From CAYXFZ01 sp964464385 (GTDB lineage Bacteria; Planctomycetota; UBA1135), in the NCBI GenBank assembly GCA_964464385.1, contig CAYXFZ010000032.1:1-25459 (forward strand): a stretch of DNA of 25,459 nt, written 5' to 3'. The notes under the pieces were generated by a model, which was not told the DNA's origin, did not search any database, and saw only the letters and a list, made by a program, of their open reading frames with translations. This document shows, piece after piece, positions 15,584 through 24,072 of this stretch (the stretch's first letter is position 1; each line of letters starts with the position of its first letter). A program made the position numbers and the translations under genes.

Positions 15584-18500
15584 GTGCTGACCCTTCTCCT
15601 CGCCCTTCCGCCTTTACTCCTCCAGGACAAACCCCTGATCCTGGGCGAGGGGACGCACGAGTTTGAAGTCACCCTGGAGCATCCGGTCGAAACCCTGGAA
15701 TCCTTGTTCCAAGACCAGCCCGGGGTGGATTTACTGGAAGGGCAAAGATGGCCGCTCGGTGCCCAAGATCATCATCCCCTAGCTCCCAGAAACGCCGGAA
15801 TACCGATTTTGCCGGACCAAGCCTCAGTCCTGAGGATCCCCTTTCGGGTCTCCCGATCCGGTCGCTGGTCCCTGCGCTTGGAAGCCATCACCTTTGATGC
15901 TGCCCTAGCCGTGCGCGAACCTCAACAAGGATATTTGGCGATTGATGATGATGGCTGGTATGCCCTCAACCCTTTGCTCCCAGAACTCAAACTGCGCAAG
16001 GGCACGGACTACGAACTTCTCATCCTTGCCGTTGGTTTTGGAACCGGTCAAGTTACGCTCCATGCCCAACGCCAACCATTCGACTGGACGGAACACGCCC
16101 GGGCCCTGATTGAGGATAGGTTTCCCAACCTCCGTTTGATGGAATCCTCCAAGAAAAACTGGAAGATTGTACTAGAGGACGGCACCCAACAATCCCCGGA
16201 AGCATGGTCCCGGGATGTTCTTGAAAAGGAGTCCGGATCACTGCGCATTCTGGCCCTGGAAAATCTCGCCCAATCCAAGGAGCCAAACACTTGGTTGGCT
16301 CTCCAAACGTACGGCAACCTCCTTAGCCTTCGAGGATGGCAGGAGCAACCCGGTTACTTTGGTCGGATACCGAGTTGGGATTCTTATTGGGAAGAAGTAC
16401 GCGCGGCATTCCTCGGCGCCATGAAACTCTTGGTGGAAGAACATGGAGCGGATAGCCCCTTATTTATGGCCAACACGCTCAAGGCTGGCAGATCTGAAAT
16501 GTATTTCCGGGCGGCTGGAGATTACGAAGGTGCCGCCAAAATTGTCCAGGCATCCATGCGCATGTACTTGGAAGAATTTGGCGAACTCTCCGGCTGGTCG
16601 GTGTTCTTTCCCTTGGAACTCGGAGCCTTGCTCCATTGGTCTGGAAAAAAAATCGAAGCCGTAAGAGAACTTCGCCGAGGCCTAAGCCTTCAAGATGACC
16701 CGCAAGGCAAGGACGTGTTTCAGAAGGAAAACCATTGGACCACTTACACCATGACCGCCTTTCACTTGGGCAAAGTCCTGGATGAATTGGGGGACAAAGA
16801 GGGTGCCTTGGAAGCCTACGAAAAGGCATCCAGCGGCTATGAACCCCTCCGGGCCTATATCACCGGCAACCCCAAGGTAAGCATTTCCCAGTGGTTCCAA
16901 ATGACCAATGCCATCACGGTAGTGACCCCCAGTTTTGCCATGCACCGAACGGCACTACCGGGACTGAAACAATTCAGGGAAAAGTACCATGCAGAGATCC
17001 AGACACAAGCAAATCCAAATGGTGTCCACATCGACTATTTGGATTGGATCTCCCAACCCCTGTCTTACTTTTCAGCAACCGAGGCTAATCTTGCCTCCTT
17101 GTATGCCCAACGTGGGGACCTGCTCTCCGCACGTAAGCACCTGATGGAGGCCCTTGGAGGATCTTGGATAAGAGTGCGGGAAGACGGCACCCTTCTCGAA
17201 TTGGTGGCCAAGAATCCGAACAACCGTATTTTGGATTCCGCCTGCCAAGTAATTTTGGACGGAATTCAAGTTGCGCAGGGGCTCGGCGACCAACCCATGG
17301 AAATCTGTCTCGTTTTCCGTGCTCCGTCCATGTGCAGGGAGATGGAAGCGTTGACCGAAAAAATCGGCTGGCTTCCTTCCCATGAACTGGCTCTGCAATT
17401 CCTCCGACTCCTGATGAACGAGAATGTGACTTCGCAACATTTCACAGCCGCCACGGAACAGTATCGTTGGGATGATCCAGGACCGTGGGCGGATGTCACC
17501 CGGCAACAGCGATGGCAGGCAACGCTCCATTTCTCCAAGTTTTTAGTCGCTGACCTCAACCCTCGCCTCAACAAGCGACTCCTGGCATTCGACCACCCCA
17601 AGGTCCAAGAGGTCCACCTTTGGGTGAAGGCAGCTTGCGAGTTGCTTGGAGAACCCTACCCCACGGAATTGGAAATTCGAGACCCAGATCGTAAACAAGT
17701 ACCCCCTGCGCTCACCTTGTGGTCCCCCACTTCGGGCTCCTTGCCGGCAAGTAAGACTACCTTCACCGTGGAAGGGTGGTTGGACGATCCGGCCGGTCTC
17801 CCTGATCTGCACTGGCGGCTGGACGATGGGCCCTGGGCCCGGCTGTCCGATATGGAAGATGGAAAGCGGGGTAACTTGCGGAGACCAGAGCAGGAAGGTC
17901 GCTGGCGTTTTCGTTTCCCCTTGGCGCTTGCCAAAACTAGGGGAGTAACCAAGCTGGAATTACGCGCCGTTTCCACTTCCGGACTTGAGGGAACCAGCCA
18001 AGAAATCAAACTGGAATACCAAGCCGGCAGTCGCAACCTGTACGTGCTGGCCTTCGGCGTTGCTGATTATGAAAGTGATGCCTTGGACCTGCAGTGGCCG
18101 GTCAAGGATGCCGAGGATGTCGCCGCGGCGCTGAGTGGACAGAGTGATTTGTTTGACGAGGTGAAGGTGGAAGTCTTGCGCAATGCGGAAGTCACTTCGG
18201 CAGAATTGCAAAGGCGACTGAAATCCACCCTGCGGCAGGCCGGACCGGACGACACCATCGTCGTCTTCGGTGCGGGTCACGGCATCCGCGACGAGGATGG
18301 CGAATATTGGTTTTTGACCGCCGATGCCACGCCGGAAGATCCCTACTCCGGAGTGTCCCGCCATGTCCTGGAACGCTTGGTTACCTGGTCGCAGTTGAAG
18401 TCCAACCGAAGGATTTTGTTGCTGGACACTTGCCAATCAGGGCGTGGGGCGGCTGACGAGGCCAGCCGCGGCGCCAGTGGTTTGTTTTCGTCTCGGGATA

Positions 18501-18784
18501 TGGACGCCGCTTTGGCCGGAACCGGCGGCGGGGTTTACATCCTGGCTGGCAGTACAGAGGCCGGCTCGGCTTTGGAGGCCGGTGGCAATGGTCTCTTCAC
18601 TGCCGGGATACTGGCGGCTCTGCGCGGTGAGGGCGACACCGATGGCAATGGCCAAGTCACCGTCGAGGAACTCCGAGCCTTCGTGGTTCAATTTGTCGAG
18701 ACCAAAACCGACGGCCGACAGCGCCCCACCTTCCCCCTCATCGAAGGCGGAGAAGATTTTCCGCTGACTGCCTCCGGCCAATAA
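15584..18784 (+). CDS. Secreted caspase-like (peptidase C14) protein with PPC-like, TPR and Ig-like regions, copy 2
   Basis: 1066 residues from a GTG, 11 bp after the stop of copy 1, so surely cotranscribed with it. It has the same architecture: hydrophobic leader (MLTLLLALPPLLLQ), PPC-like beta-sandwich, TPR-like helices (LGKVLDELGDKEGALEAYE), Ig-like domain (PPALTLWSPTSG) and caspase domain. The dyad is His899 in GAGHG and Cys950 in LLLDTCQSG; an EF-hand-type loop lies at 1018-1029. The N-terminal half is well diverged from copy 1, with the TPR part least alike, whereas the catalytic end is nearly the same protein and partly identical DNA. This pattern suggests one conserved proteolytic activity coupled to two different recognition parts. 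It ends 27 bp from the convergent trpS. Confidence 0.88.
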   Translation: MLTLLLALPPLLLQDKPLILGEGTHEFEVTLEHPVETLESLFQDQPGVDLLEGQRWPLGAQDHHPLAPRNAGIPILPDQASVLRIPFRVSRSGRWSLRLEAITFDAALAVREPQQGYLAIDDDGWYALNPLLPELKLRKGTDYELLILAVGFGTGQVTLHAQRQPFDWTEHARALIEDRFPNLRLMESSKKNWKIVLEDGTQQSPEAWSRDVLEKESGSLRILALENLAQSKEPNTWLALQTYGNLLSLRGWQEQPGYFGRIPSWDSYWEEVRAAFLGAMKLLVEEHGADSPLFMANTLKAGRSEMYFRAAGDYEGAAKIVQASMRMYLEEFGELSGWSVFFPLELGALLHWSGKKIEAVRELRRGLSLQDDPQGKDVFQKENHWTTYTMTAFHLGKVLDELGDKEGALEAYEKASSGYEPLRAYITGNPKVSISQWFQMTNAITVVTPSFAMHRTALPGLKQFREKYHAEIQTQANPNGVHIDYLDWISQPLSYFSATEANLASLYAQRGDLLSARKHLMEALGGSWIRVREDGTLLELVAKNPNNRILDSACQVILDGIQVAQGLGDQPMEICLVFRAPSMCREMEALTEKIGWLPSHELALQFLRLLMNENVTSQHFTAATEQYRWDDPGPWADVTRQQRWQATLHFSKFLVADLNPRLNKRLLAFDHPKVQEVHLWVKAACELLGEPYPTELEIRDPDRKQVPPALTLWSPTSGSLPASKTTFTVEGWLDDPAGLPDLHWRLDDGPWARLSDMEDGKRGNLRRPEQEGRWRFRFPLALAKTRGVTKLELRAVSTSGLEGTSQEIKLEYQAGSRNLYVLAFGVADYESDALDLQWPVKDAEDVAAALSGQSDLFDEVKVEVLRNAEVTSAELQRRLKSTLRQAGPDDTIVVFGAGHGIRDEDGEYWFLTADATPEDPYSGVSRHVLERLVTWSQLKSNRRILLLDTCQSGRGAADEASRGASGLFSSRDMDAALAGTGGGVYILAGSTEAGSALEAGGNGLFTAGILAALRGEGDTDGNGQVTVEELRAFVVQFVETKTDGRQRPTFPLIEGGEDFPLTASGQ
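18011..18114 (+). repeat. Identical tract 1, copy 2 (104 bp)
   Basis: Partner of 14799-14902; no mismatch over 104 bp. Confidence 0.93.
18411..18759 (+). repeat. Identical tract 2, copy 2 (349 bp)
   Basis: Partner of 15199-15547; no mismatch over 349 bp, whereas the preceding 110 bp around the catalytic histidine differ at 11 positions, nearly all silent. Confidence 0.93.
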
Positions 18785-18811
18785 ACAGTCTGCAGGCTAG
18801 GTTCAAAACCG

Positions 18812-19807
18812 TCAACGCAAGCCGCAGGCGTGGTAGGCGCGGTCACGGACGGCACTTGCGCGCTCGCGGGCTTGGTCAGCGCCGCGGGCCAGGATGCGGT
18901 CCAGTTCGGCGGGGTCGGCCAGGAGATCCTCGCGGCGGGAACGCGCCGGAGCGAAGTAATCTTCGATCGCCTCGTACAATCGACCCTTCAAGAGGCCGTA
19001 ACCGGGCGCACCCTCGCCACCGGCGCGCACCGCCTCTTGGAGGGCACCCAATTCGCCACCGGGCAAGAACAGGGAAAGCAAATCAAAGAGGAAGAGCTCG
19101 TCAGGCTCCTTGGCCTCCTCGGGAGTCCGGGAGTCGGTGACGATCCGACTGATGGTTTTTTTCAGGGCCTTGCCGGTCTCAAAAATCCAAATGGTGTTGC
19201 CGTAGGACTTGGACATTTTCTGGCCATCGGTGCCCGGCACTTTTTGGCGACTGGCTTCCTCTGGCAGGAGCGGTTCAGGGCGGCGGAACACTTCGCCAAA
19301 CTGCGCATTGAAGGAACCCGCCATGTCCTGCGTCATTTCAATGTGCTGCTGCTGATCCTTGCCGACCGGGACCGCCGAGGCGTCATAGGCCAAGATGTCG
19401 GCTGCCATAAGCACCGGATAGGTAAACAAACCCACGCTGGGCTTCATTCCTTGGGCGATCTTGTCCTTGTAGGAAGTCGCGCGCTCCAAAAGGCCCATGC
19501 CCGTGAGAGTGCCCAAGAGCCAAGCGATTTCCAACACTTCGGGCACATCCGATTGCCGCCACAAGACGGCGTGCTCGGGATCCAGGCCCAGCGCCAAGTA
19601 AGAGGCAGCGGTCTCGCGCACATAGACCCGCAGTTCCTCGGCATCGCGAACGGTCGTCAGCGCGTGGTAGTCGGCGATGAAGTAATAGTGCTCGCCGGGT
19701 TCTTTTTGCAGAGAAACGTGCTGGTGAATTGCGCCAAACCAGTTGCCCAAATGCAACAAGCCGCTTGGCTGAATGCCGGAAAGGTAAACGGGATTCTGGG
19801 TTGTCAC
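18812..19807 (-). CDS. trpS: Tryptophanyl-tRNA synthetase
   Basis: 331 residues, the usual length for bacterial TrpS. It charges tRNA-Trp with tryptophan using ATP in the cytoplasm. Class I signatures are clear: the HIGH-type motif in SGIQPSGLLHLGNWFG (residues 10-25) and KMSKS (197-201) in GQKMSKSYGN. Other family segments include YYFIADYHALT, PVLMAADILAYDA and VPVGKDQQQHIEMTQD. The start is a GTG whose position is fixed by the family N terminus; it begins 1 bp after the pgi stop, pointing to translational coupling. It is the last gene of the yugP-like/pgi/trpS operon and converges on caspase copy 2. Confidence 0.98.
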   Translation of the reverse strand: MTTQNPVYLSGIQPSGLLHLGNWFGAIHQHVSLQKEPGEHYYFIADYHALTTVRDAEELRVYVRETAASYLALGLDPEHAVLWRQSDVPEVLEIAWLLGTLTGMGLLERATSYKDKIAQGMKPSVGLFTYPVLMAADILAYDASAVPVGKDQQQHIEMTQDMAGSFNAQFGEVFRRPEPLLPEEASRQKVPGTDGQKMSKSYGNTIWIFETGKALKKTISRIVTDSRTPEEAKEPDELFLFDLLSLFLPGGELGALQEAVRAGGEGAPGYGLLKGRLYEAIEDYFAPARSRREDLLADPAELDRILARGADQARERASAVRDRAYHACGLR

Positions 19808-19808
19808 G

Positions 19809-21179
19809 TTAGCAAGTCAGGATTTGGCAGGGGCGCGCCGATTCGGTGGCCTGAATATCGGCGGCGCGTTCTTCAAAGCCCTTGCATCCCATGAGGGCGA
19901 GAGCGGCAACTTTGCCGGCCTCCACGCCGGGTTGATCGTAAGGGTCCACGCTCAGCAAGGGTCCGGCATAGGCCGTGGCCACTTGGAAGAACTGAAAGAA
20001 CTGGCCCAAATGAAAGGCATCCAATTGGCAAAGGGACAGGGTGCACTGCGGACGGCCAGCATCGGCCAGCGCCACTTGCGTGCCGCGCCGCTCGGCATCC
20101 ACAATCTCGCCGAAGGAACGGTGGGCAAGGTGAGCGAAGGCGGGCGAATCGGCAAAGGGTGCCTCGAGGGTGACCTTCTTCTGGAATTTTTCCACCTGCA
20201 GAAACGTGTAAACCTTGTCGTCCGGGCCCTCCATGTAGAGCTGGCACTGGCTGTGTTGGTCGGTTGGGCCAATGGCCCGCACCGGCGTCGGGCCGACATG
20301 GATGGCGTTCCCTTGCGTGTCCCATTTCTTGCCCAGAGATTCGGCCCAGAGTTGCTGCCACCAGTCGGCCAAGAGACGCGCCCGCCAGCTGTAGGGGAAC
20401 ATGACATGAACATTGCGGCCGGCGCGGAGGTGCATGGTGTGGGCTAAGGCCCAAGCCAGAGCGGGATTGGCAGCGGGATCGGCCGTGGCCAGGTTGCCGT
20501 CAGTCTTGGCGGCGCCGACCAGCATGGATTCGATGTCCAGACCAGCGAAGGCAAAGGGGAACAAGCCGACGGAAGAAAGCACGGAGAAGCGGCCGCCGAC
20601 GCCCGCGGGCACCTCCAAGGTGGAAAATCCCAATTCGTCGCAAAGTTTGCGGAAATGTCCCGTGGCTGGATCCGTCGTCACGGTGAAACGTTTGCGGGCC
20701 GCCTCATCCGAAGGGCAGGCACGGCGAACGTGATCCCAAAAAGCCAAAAAATCTGCCGAGGTTTCGATGGTGCCCCCAGACTTGCTGATGACATTGACGT
20801 GCATGCGTTCCGCAGGCACGGTCTCCAGAATACCCCCGATCCAATCGGGGTCCACGCTATCCAGCACAAAGACGCGCTGGCCGCCGGTTTGCCATTCTTG
20901 GCCATACGGGGCCAGGGCCGCCAATCCGGCCGAGGCCCCCAGGGCCGAGCCCCCGATCCCCAGCACCAAAAGTACATCAACATCCTCTTGGATCTCCGCC
21001 ACCCTCGCCAAACAGGCCTCGGCATGGCTCGTTTCCGAGGGGAGGTTTGCCCAGGCCGGCGGGGCCGCATGGTGGGCCGCCTGGATTTCGGCGGCGCCCG
21101 ACATGGCCGCCGCGAAAGCGACCGTATCCGGAGCACCGGGGCCATCCAGCAGGCCAGTCAGATCAAGTTTCAGGGCCAT
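19809..21179 (-). CDS. pgi: Glucose-6-phosphate isomerase
   Basis: 456 residues, in the range of the short bacterial Pgi forms (about 450) rather than the 550-residue enterobacterial type. It interconverts glucose-6-phosphate and fructose-6-phosphate in glycolysis and gluconeogenesis. Visible are the phosphate-binding motifs GIGGSALG (74-81) and ISKSGGTIET (131-140), the signature around WQQLWAESLGK with catalytic Glu280, GPTDQHSQ with His309, and QPGVEAGK with Lys423. All catalytic residues are present. It sits between the YugP-like protease gene (34 bp upstream) and trpS (1 bp downstream) on the same strand; the combination shows no obvious functional link. Confidence 0.98.
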   Translation of the reverse strand: MALKLDLTGLLDGPGAPDTVAFAAAMSGAAEIQAAHHAAPPAWANLPSETSHAEACLARVAEIQEDVDVLLVLGIGGSALGASAGLAALAPYGQEWQTGGQRVFVLDSVDPDWIGGILETVPAERMHVNVISKSGGTIETSADFLAFWDHVRRACPSDEAARKRFTVTTDPATGHFRKLCDELGFSTLEVPAGVGGRFSVLSSVGLFPFAFAGLDIESMLVGAAKTDGNLATADPAANPALAWALAHTMHLRAGRNVHVMFPYSWRARLLADWWQQLWAESLGKKWDTQGNAIHVGPTPVRAIGPTDQHSQCQLYMEGPDDKVYTFLQVEKFQKKVTLEAPFADSPAFAHLAHRSFGEIVDAERRGTQVALADAGRPQCTLSLCQLDAFHLGQFFQFFQVATAYAGPLLSVDPYDQPGVEAGKVAALALMGCKGFEERAADIQATESARPCQILTC

Positions 21180-21213
21180 GAGTCGGGAAGTCGACTGGAG
21201 CGGGGTAGTCGGC

Positions 21214-21894
21214 TCAGTTCCTTCTGCCCAGGATTATGGATCCGTAGTGCAAAAGCCAGACCAATCCGGTCAGTGCGGCGGCGACGTAGGTCAGGCCTGC
21301 GGCCGTCAGTACCTTTTTGACCCCAGCGGCTTCCTCACCTCCTTGAATGAGGCCACTGCCCTCCAGGGCAGCGATTGCGCGGCGGCTGGCATCGAATTCC
21401 ACGGGCACGGTGATCAACTGAAAGACGACCACCACCGCGAAAAACACCAGGCCAACCATGGCCAGGCTCATGGAATGGAAAATGAGGCCCATGAACATGA
21501 GAGGAAACCCCAAGGAGCTCCCCAACCCAGCCGTGGGCACCACCAAGGAACGAAATTCCAAGGGCAAGTACTTGTTGGCGTGTTGGATGGCATGGCCGGC
21601 CTCATGGGCGGCAACCCCAAAGGCCGCCACCGAACGGCCATCGTGCACCTCGGGGGAAAGCCGCAGGGTGCAGGAGCGGGGGTCGTAATGGTCCGAAAGT
21701 CGCCCCTGGACGGCCTCGATCGTCACCCCCTGCACGCCGGCCCGGCGCAAGACCTCGGCCGCAACCTGGGCTCCTGTCAGCCCAGAACGGGTGTTCACGC
21801 GGGACCATTTCTTGAAGCGACCCTGGGTCGCACCCTGGGCCCAGAAGCTCAATCCAAGAGTCGCCAGAAGAAGAAGGATGAGGAGCGGAGACAT
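21214..21894 (-). CDS. YugP-like membrane zinc metallopeptidase
   Basis: 226 residues from the ATG at 21894; the frame is open further upstream, but this start begins directly with the first membrane helix (MSPLLILLLLATLGLSFW). The zinc site is HEAGH (97-101) within AAHEAGHAIQH, with the family motif PVEFDASRRA (164-173) giving the third ligand, probably Glu166. At least three hydrophobic segments (about 2-19, 128-163, 200-222) place it in the membrane. This matches the neutral zinc peptidase family of Bacillus YugP (zinc peptidase family 2). Its physiological substrate is not known. It is first in an operon with pgi and trpS and divergent by 80 bp from the repeat-protein gene. Confidence 0.92.
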   Translation of the reverse strand: MSPLLILLLLATLGLSFWAQGATQGRFKKWSRVNTRSGLTGAQVAAEVLRRAGVQGVTIEAVQGRLSDHYDPRSCTLRLSPEVHDGRSVAAFGVAAHEAGHAIQHANKYLPLEFRSLVVPTAGLGSSLGFPLMFMGLIFHSMSLAMVGLVFFAVVVVFQLITVPVEFDASRRAIAALEGSGLIQGGEEAAGVKKVLTAAGLTYVAAALTGLVWLLHYGSIILGRRN

Positions 21895-21974
21895 CGGATA
21901 TCGTATTACGCATGCGCTCGAGACTTCCTGCAAGTTTTCTCGGGCCAAATTCGTCCCAATCGGGTCCGATCATC

Positions 21975-24002
21975 ATGAGAAAATCCCGCCAGGCCTCCCG
22001 AGGCTCCTCCAATCTGCCGATTCTGCCCCTCCTCCTTGCCGCCGGCTTGGTGATCGTGGTAGCCATCATCCTCTCTTCGGGTCCCAGCCAGTCCACGGAC
22101 ATTCCAGAAAATGGCCCTGGCCTCGCAGATGTGCTCTCCCCCGAGCGCCAAGAGAGTGCCTCCTTGTTTCCAGGAGAGGGTTTGGGCCCGGCCCGAGTGG
22201 ATCCCTCGGATTCCCAAGACACTCGAACGACCGTGGTCGCCCCTGCGTCGCCCCTCCCGCGTGGTGGCCTCATCCAAGGATCCGTCGTGAATCCAGCTGG
22301 CGAACCCGTGCTGGGTGCTCTGGTTGTTCTCGAGCGCCAATATGACGCCATTTCGGCCTTTGCCACCACCCCCGGGGATCGCGGTGAGCCCCTGGATCAA
22401 CACCGGGCGCAATCGGATAAGAATGGCCGATACACCTTTCGCAACCTCCCGTCAGGTCGGGATTACGACATGTGGGTCCGCCACCCCGACTACGCCCCGC
22501 GGCAGGGTGTCGGTGTCACCGTCATCGGCGAAAGCCAGGAATTGGCGCCCATCATGCTGGGTGTAGGGTATTCCCTATCCGGGAAAATTACCGATTCTGC
22601 GGGCAATCCCTTAGCTGCCGATTTGGAACTGAATCGCCAATCGGTGCAATGGTCCCCGGCCCCGGCCGAGGATTTGGCCGTTCAAAACCAAGACTTGGGT
22701 CGGCACATTCTTTTTCAGGCTGCCCAAGACGGGACTTACAACATGGACAAACTGCCCGAGGGCTTGTGGATGTTGACCGCCTCGCATGAGGGCTATGCCT
22801 CTGGCCGCGTTCACCCGGTGGTCTTGATGAACAACAACCGCCACCTTGAACAGGACATTAGCTTGGGCACGGAACACACCCTTTCCGGCATCGTGCGCTT
22901 GGATGATGGCACCCCTGTCTCCGGCGTCAAGGTCGAAGCTTCTCGCGTCCGCCCCCGGCCTATGTTTAGCGCCCAAACGCTTTCTGCGGACGACGGTTCC
23001 TTCCTCCTGCGTGGCCTTCCCAAGGGTCTCTATGGATTGGGTGCGTTGGCCGAGGGATTCTCCAACGCGCATTTGCCCCGGGTTCAATCCAATGCCAAGG
23101 ATTTGGAGTTGGTCATGCACAAGCGAGGTGGGGTCAGTGGCCGACTGGTCGGCCCTACGGGGCCCATCGAACACGGATCCCTGGAACTGTTTCGCGTGAA
23201 TATCGGCAGCACAACTTTTGGACCCACGGGAAAAAAGATCACGGTAAAGAGCCCGGACGGAAGTTTTGTCTTCTCGGGCCTAGAACCAGGCACCTATCGC
23301 CTTCTGGGCCGGGCTGCCGGCTTTGCTCCCGCTTACACGCCCACATTCACCGTACAACGGGACATTGTTCAGGGCATGGACGCTCAATTGGTCGCTGGCG
23401 GAAGGCTGGTTGGCCAAGTTCTATCCGGAGGAAATGGAAATCCTCTGCGCGGCGCTGAAATCTTGATCCATGGTCGCGATTGGACCGATCAAAACACCTT
23501 CGCCCTTTTTGGTGGGCCTGGCCCCGATCCCAACAACATTCCCAGTCAATCCACGACAACGCGCGCGGACGGTCGATTTGAACTCACTCAAACTTTCCCA
23601 GGATCCCTCAAAATCGAGATTCGCCATGACGCCCACTTGCCTCAGTTTATCCATGTTGAGGTGGGCGATGGGGCCACGGTCGATCTGGGATCCTTTCGTT
23701 TGGAGCAAGGGGCCACGATTCGTGGCGTGGGTTCATACGCCGATGGTCGCCCTCTCGCTGGAGGAACGGCCTACCTGACTTTGCAATCCGGAGAGGCCTT
23801 CGGAGGCTATGCCGAAGACCAACGCCTGGATTCCCAAGGGCGGTTTCTTTTCAAGGGATTGAAACCGGGCACGTATCGAGTAAGTGCGGCCCCTGGTGAA
23901 GCCAGCGGCTTTCTATTCTTGGCTGACGCCGACCAATCCGCCCAAACCGTCAGCATTTCTGCAGGCAAGACCCTCGAGGTCAAGCTCCGCTCCAGGAATT
24001 GA
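21975..24002 (+). CDS. Membrane-anchored protein with six carboxypeptidase-regulatory-like repeats
   Basis: 675 residues from the ATG at 21975, preferred over the in-frame ATG at 21912 because it places a basic MRKSRQASRGSSN before a single transmembrane helix (about 14-35), as expected for an inserted anchor. The rest is extracytoplasmic. Six beta-sandwich units are recognisable by openings such as GSVVNPAGEPVLGALV, SGKITDSAGNPLAA, SGIVRLDDGTPVSGVKV, SGRLVGPTGPIEHGS, GQVLSGGNGNPLRGAEI and GVGSYADGRPLAGGT, each closing with an LPxGxY or LxPGTYR turn. These are CarboxypepD_reg-like or SdrD B-like folds, usually structural or binding modules without catalysis. The gene is followed after 70 bp by the M28 peptidase on the same strand, possibly a partner. 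Confidence 0.87.
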   Translation: MRKSRQASRGSSNLPILPLLLAAGLVIVVAIILSSGPSQSTDIPENGPGLADVLSPERQESASLFPGEGLGPARVDPSDSQDTRTTVVAPASPLPRGGLIQGSVVNPAGEPVLGALVVLERQYDAISAFATTPGDRGEPLDQHRAQSDKNGRYTFRNLPSGRDYDMWVRHPDYAPRQGVGVTVIGESQELAPIMLGVGYSLSGKITDSAGNPLAADLELNRQSVQWSPAPAEDLAVQNQDLGRHILFQAAQDGTYNMDKLPEGLWMLTASHEGYASGRVHPVVLMNNNRHLEQDISLGTEHTLSGIVRLDDGTPVSGVKVEASRVRPRPMFSAQTLSADDGSFLLRGLPKGLYGLGALAEGFSNAHLPRVQSNAKDLELVMHKRGGVSGRLVGPTGPIEHGSLELFRVNIGSTTFGPTGKKITVKSPDGSFVFSGLEPGTYRLLGRAAGFAPAYTPTFTVQRDIVQGMDAQLVAGGRLVGQVLSGGNGNPLRGAEILIHGRDWTDQNTFALFGGPGPDPNNIPSQSTTTRADGRFELTQTFPGSLKIEIRHDAHLPQFIHVEVGDGATVDLGSFRLEQGATIRGVGSYADGRPLAGGTAYLTLQSGEAFGGYAEDQRLDSQGRFLFKGLKPGTYRVSAAPGEASGFLFLADADQSAQTVSISAGKTLEVKLRSRN

Positions 24003-24072
24003 GCCAACGATCGCCCATCGCGGGCGTACATTGGTTGGCCGAGTTCCCCTTCCCAAACCCAATTCCAGTCTC

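Noticed and set aside
14799..18759. Identical tracts as copies of a mobile element
   Set aside because: They have no inverted ends, no target duplication and keep the same frame and position within homologous genes; gene conversion or assembly collapse fits better.
18785..18811. Possible terminator between caspase copy 2 and trpS
   Set aside because: Only 27 bp with a 6-bp CTGCAG palindrome and no T-run; not enough to call.
18830..19894. 354-residue plus-strand ORF opposite trpS and the end of pgi
   Set aside because: It is fully antisense to two unmistakable enzymes; long mirror frames are common in GC-rich genes and the translation shows no family motif.
20767..21978. 403-residue plus-strand ORF opposite pgi and the YugP-like gene
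   Set aside because: Antisense shadow; low-complexity, His- and Gly-rich translation without recognisable domain, while the other strand has full catalytic motifs.
23884..24072. N-terminal extension of the M28 peptidase overlapping the preceding gene
   Set aside because: The 63 extra residues are Ser/Pro/Arg-rich shadow sequence; the ATG at 24073 starts with a hydrophobic leader.
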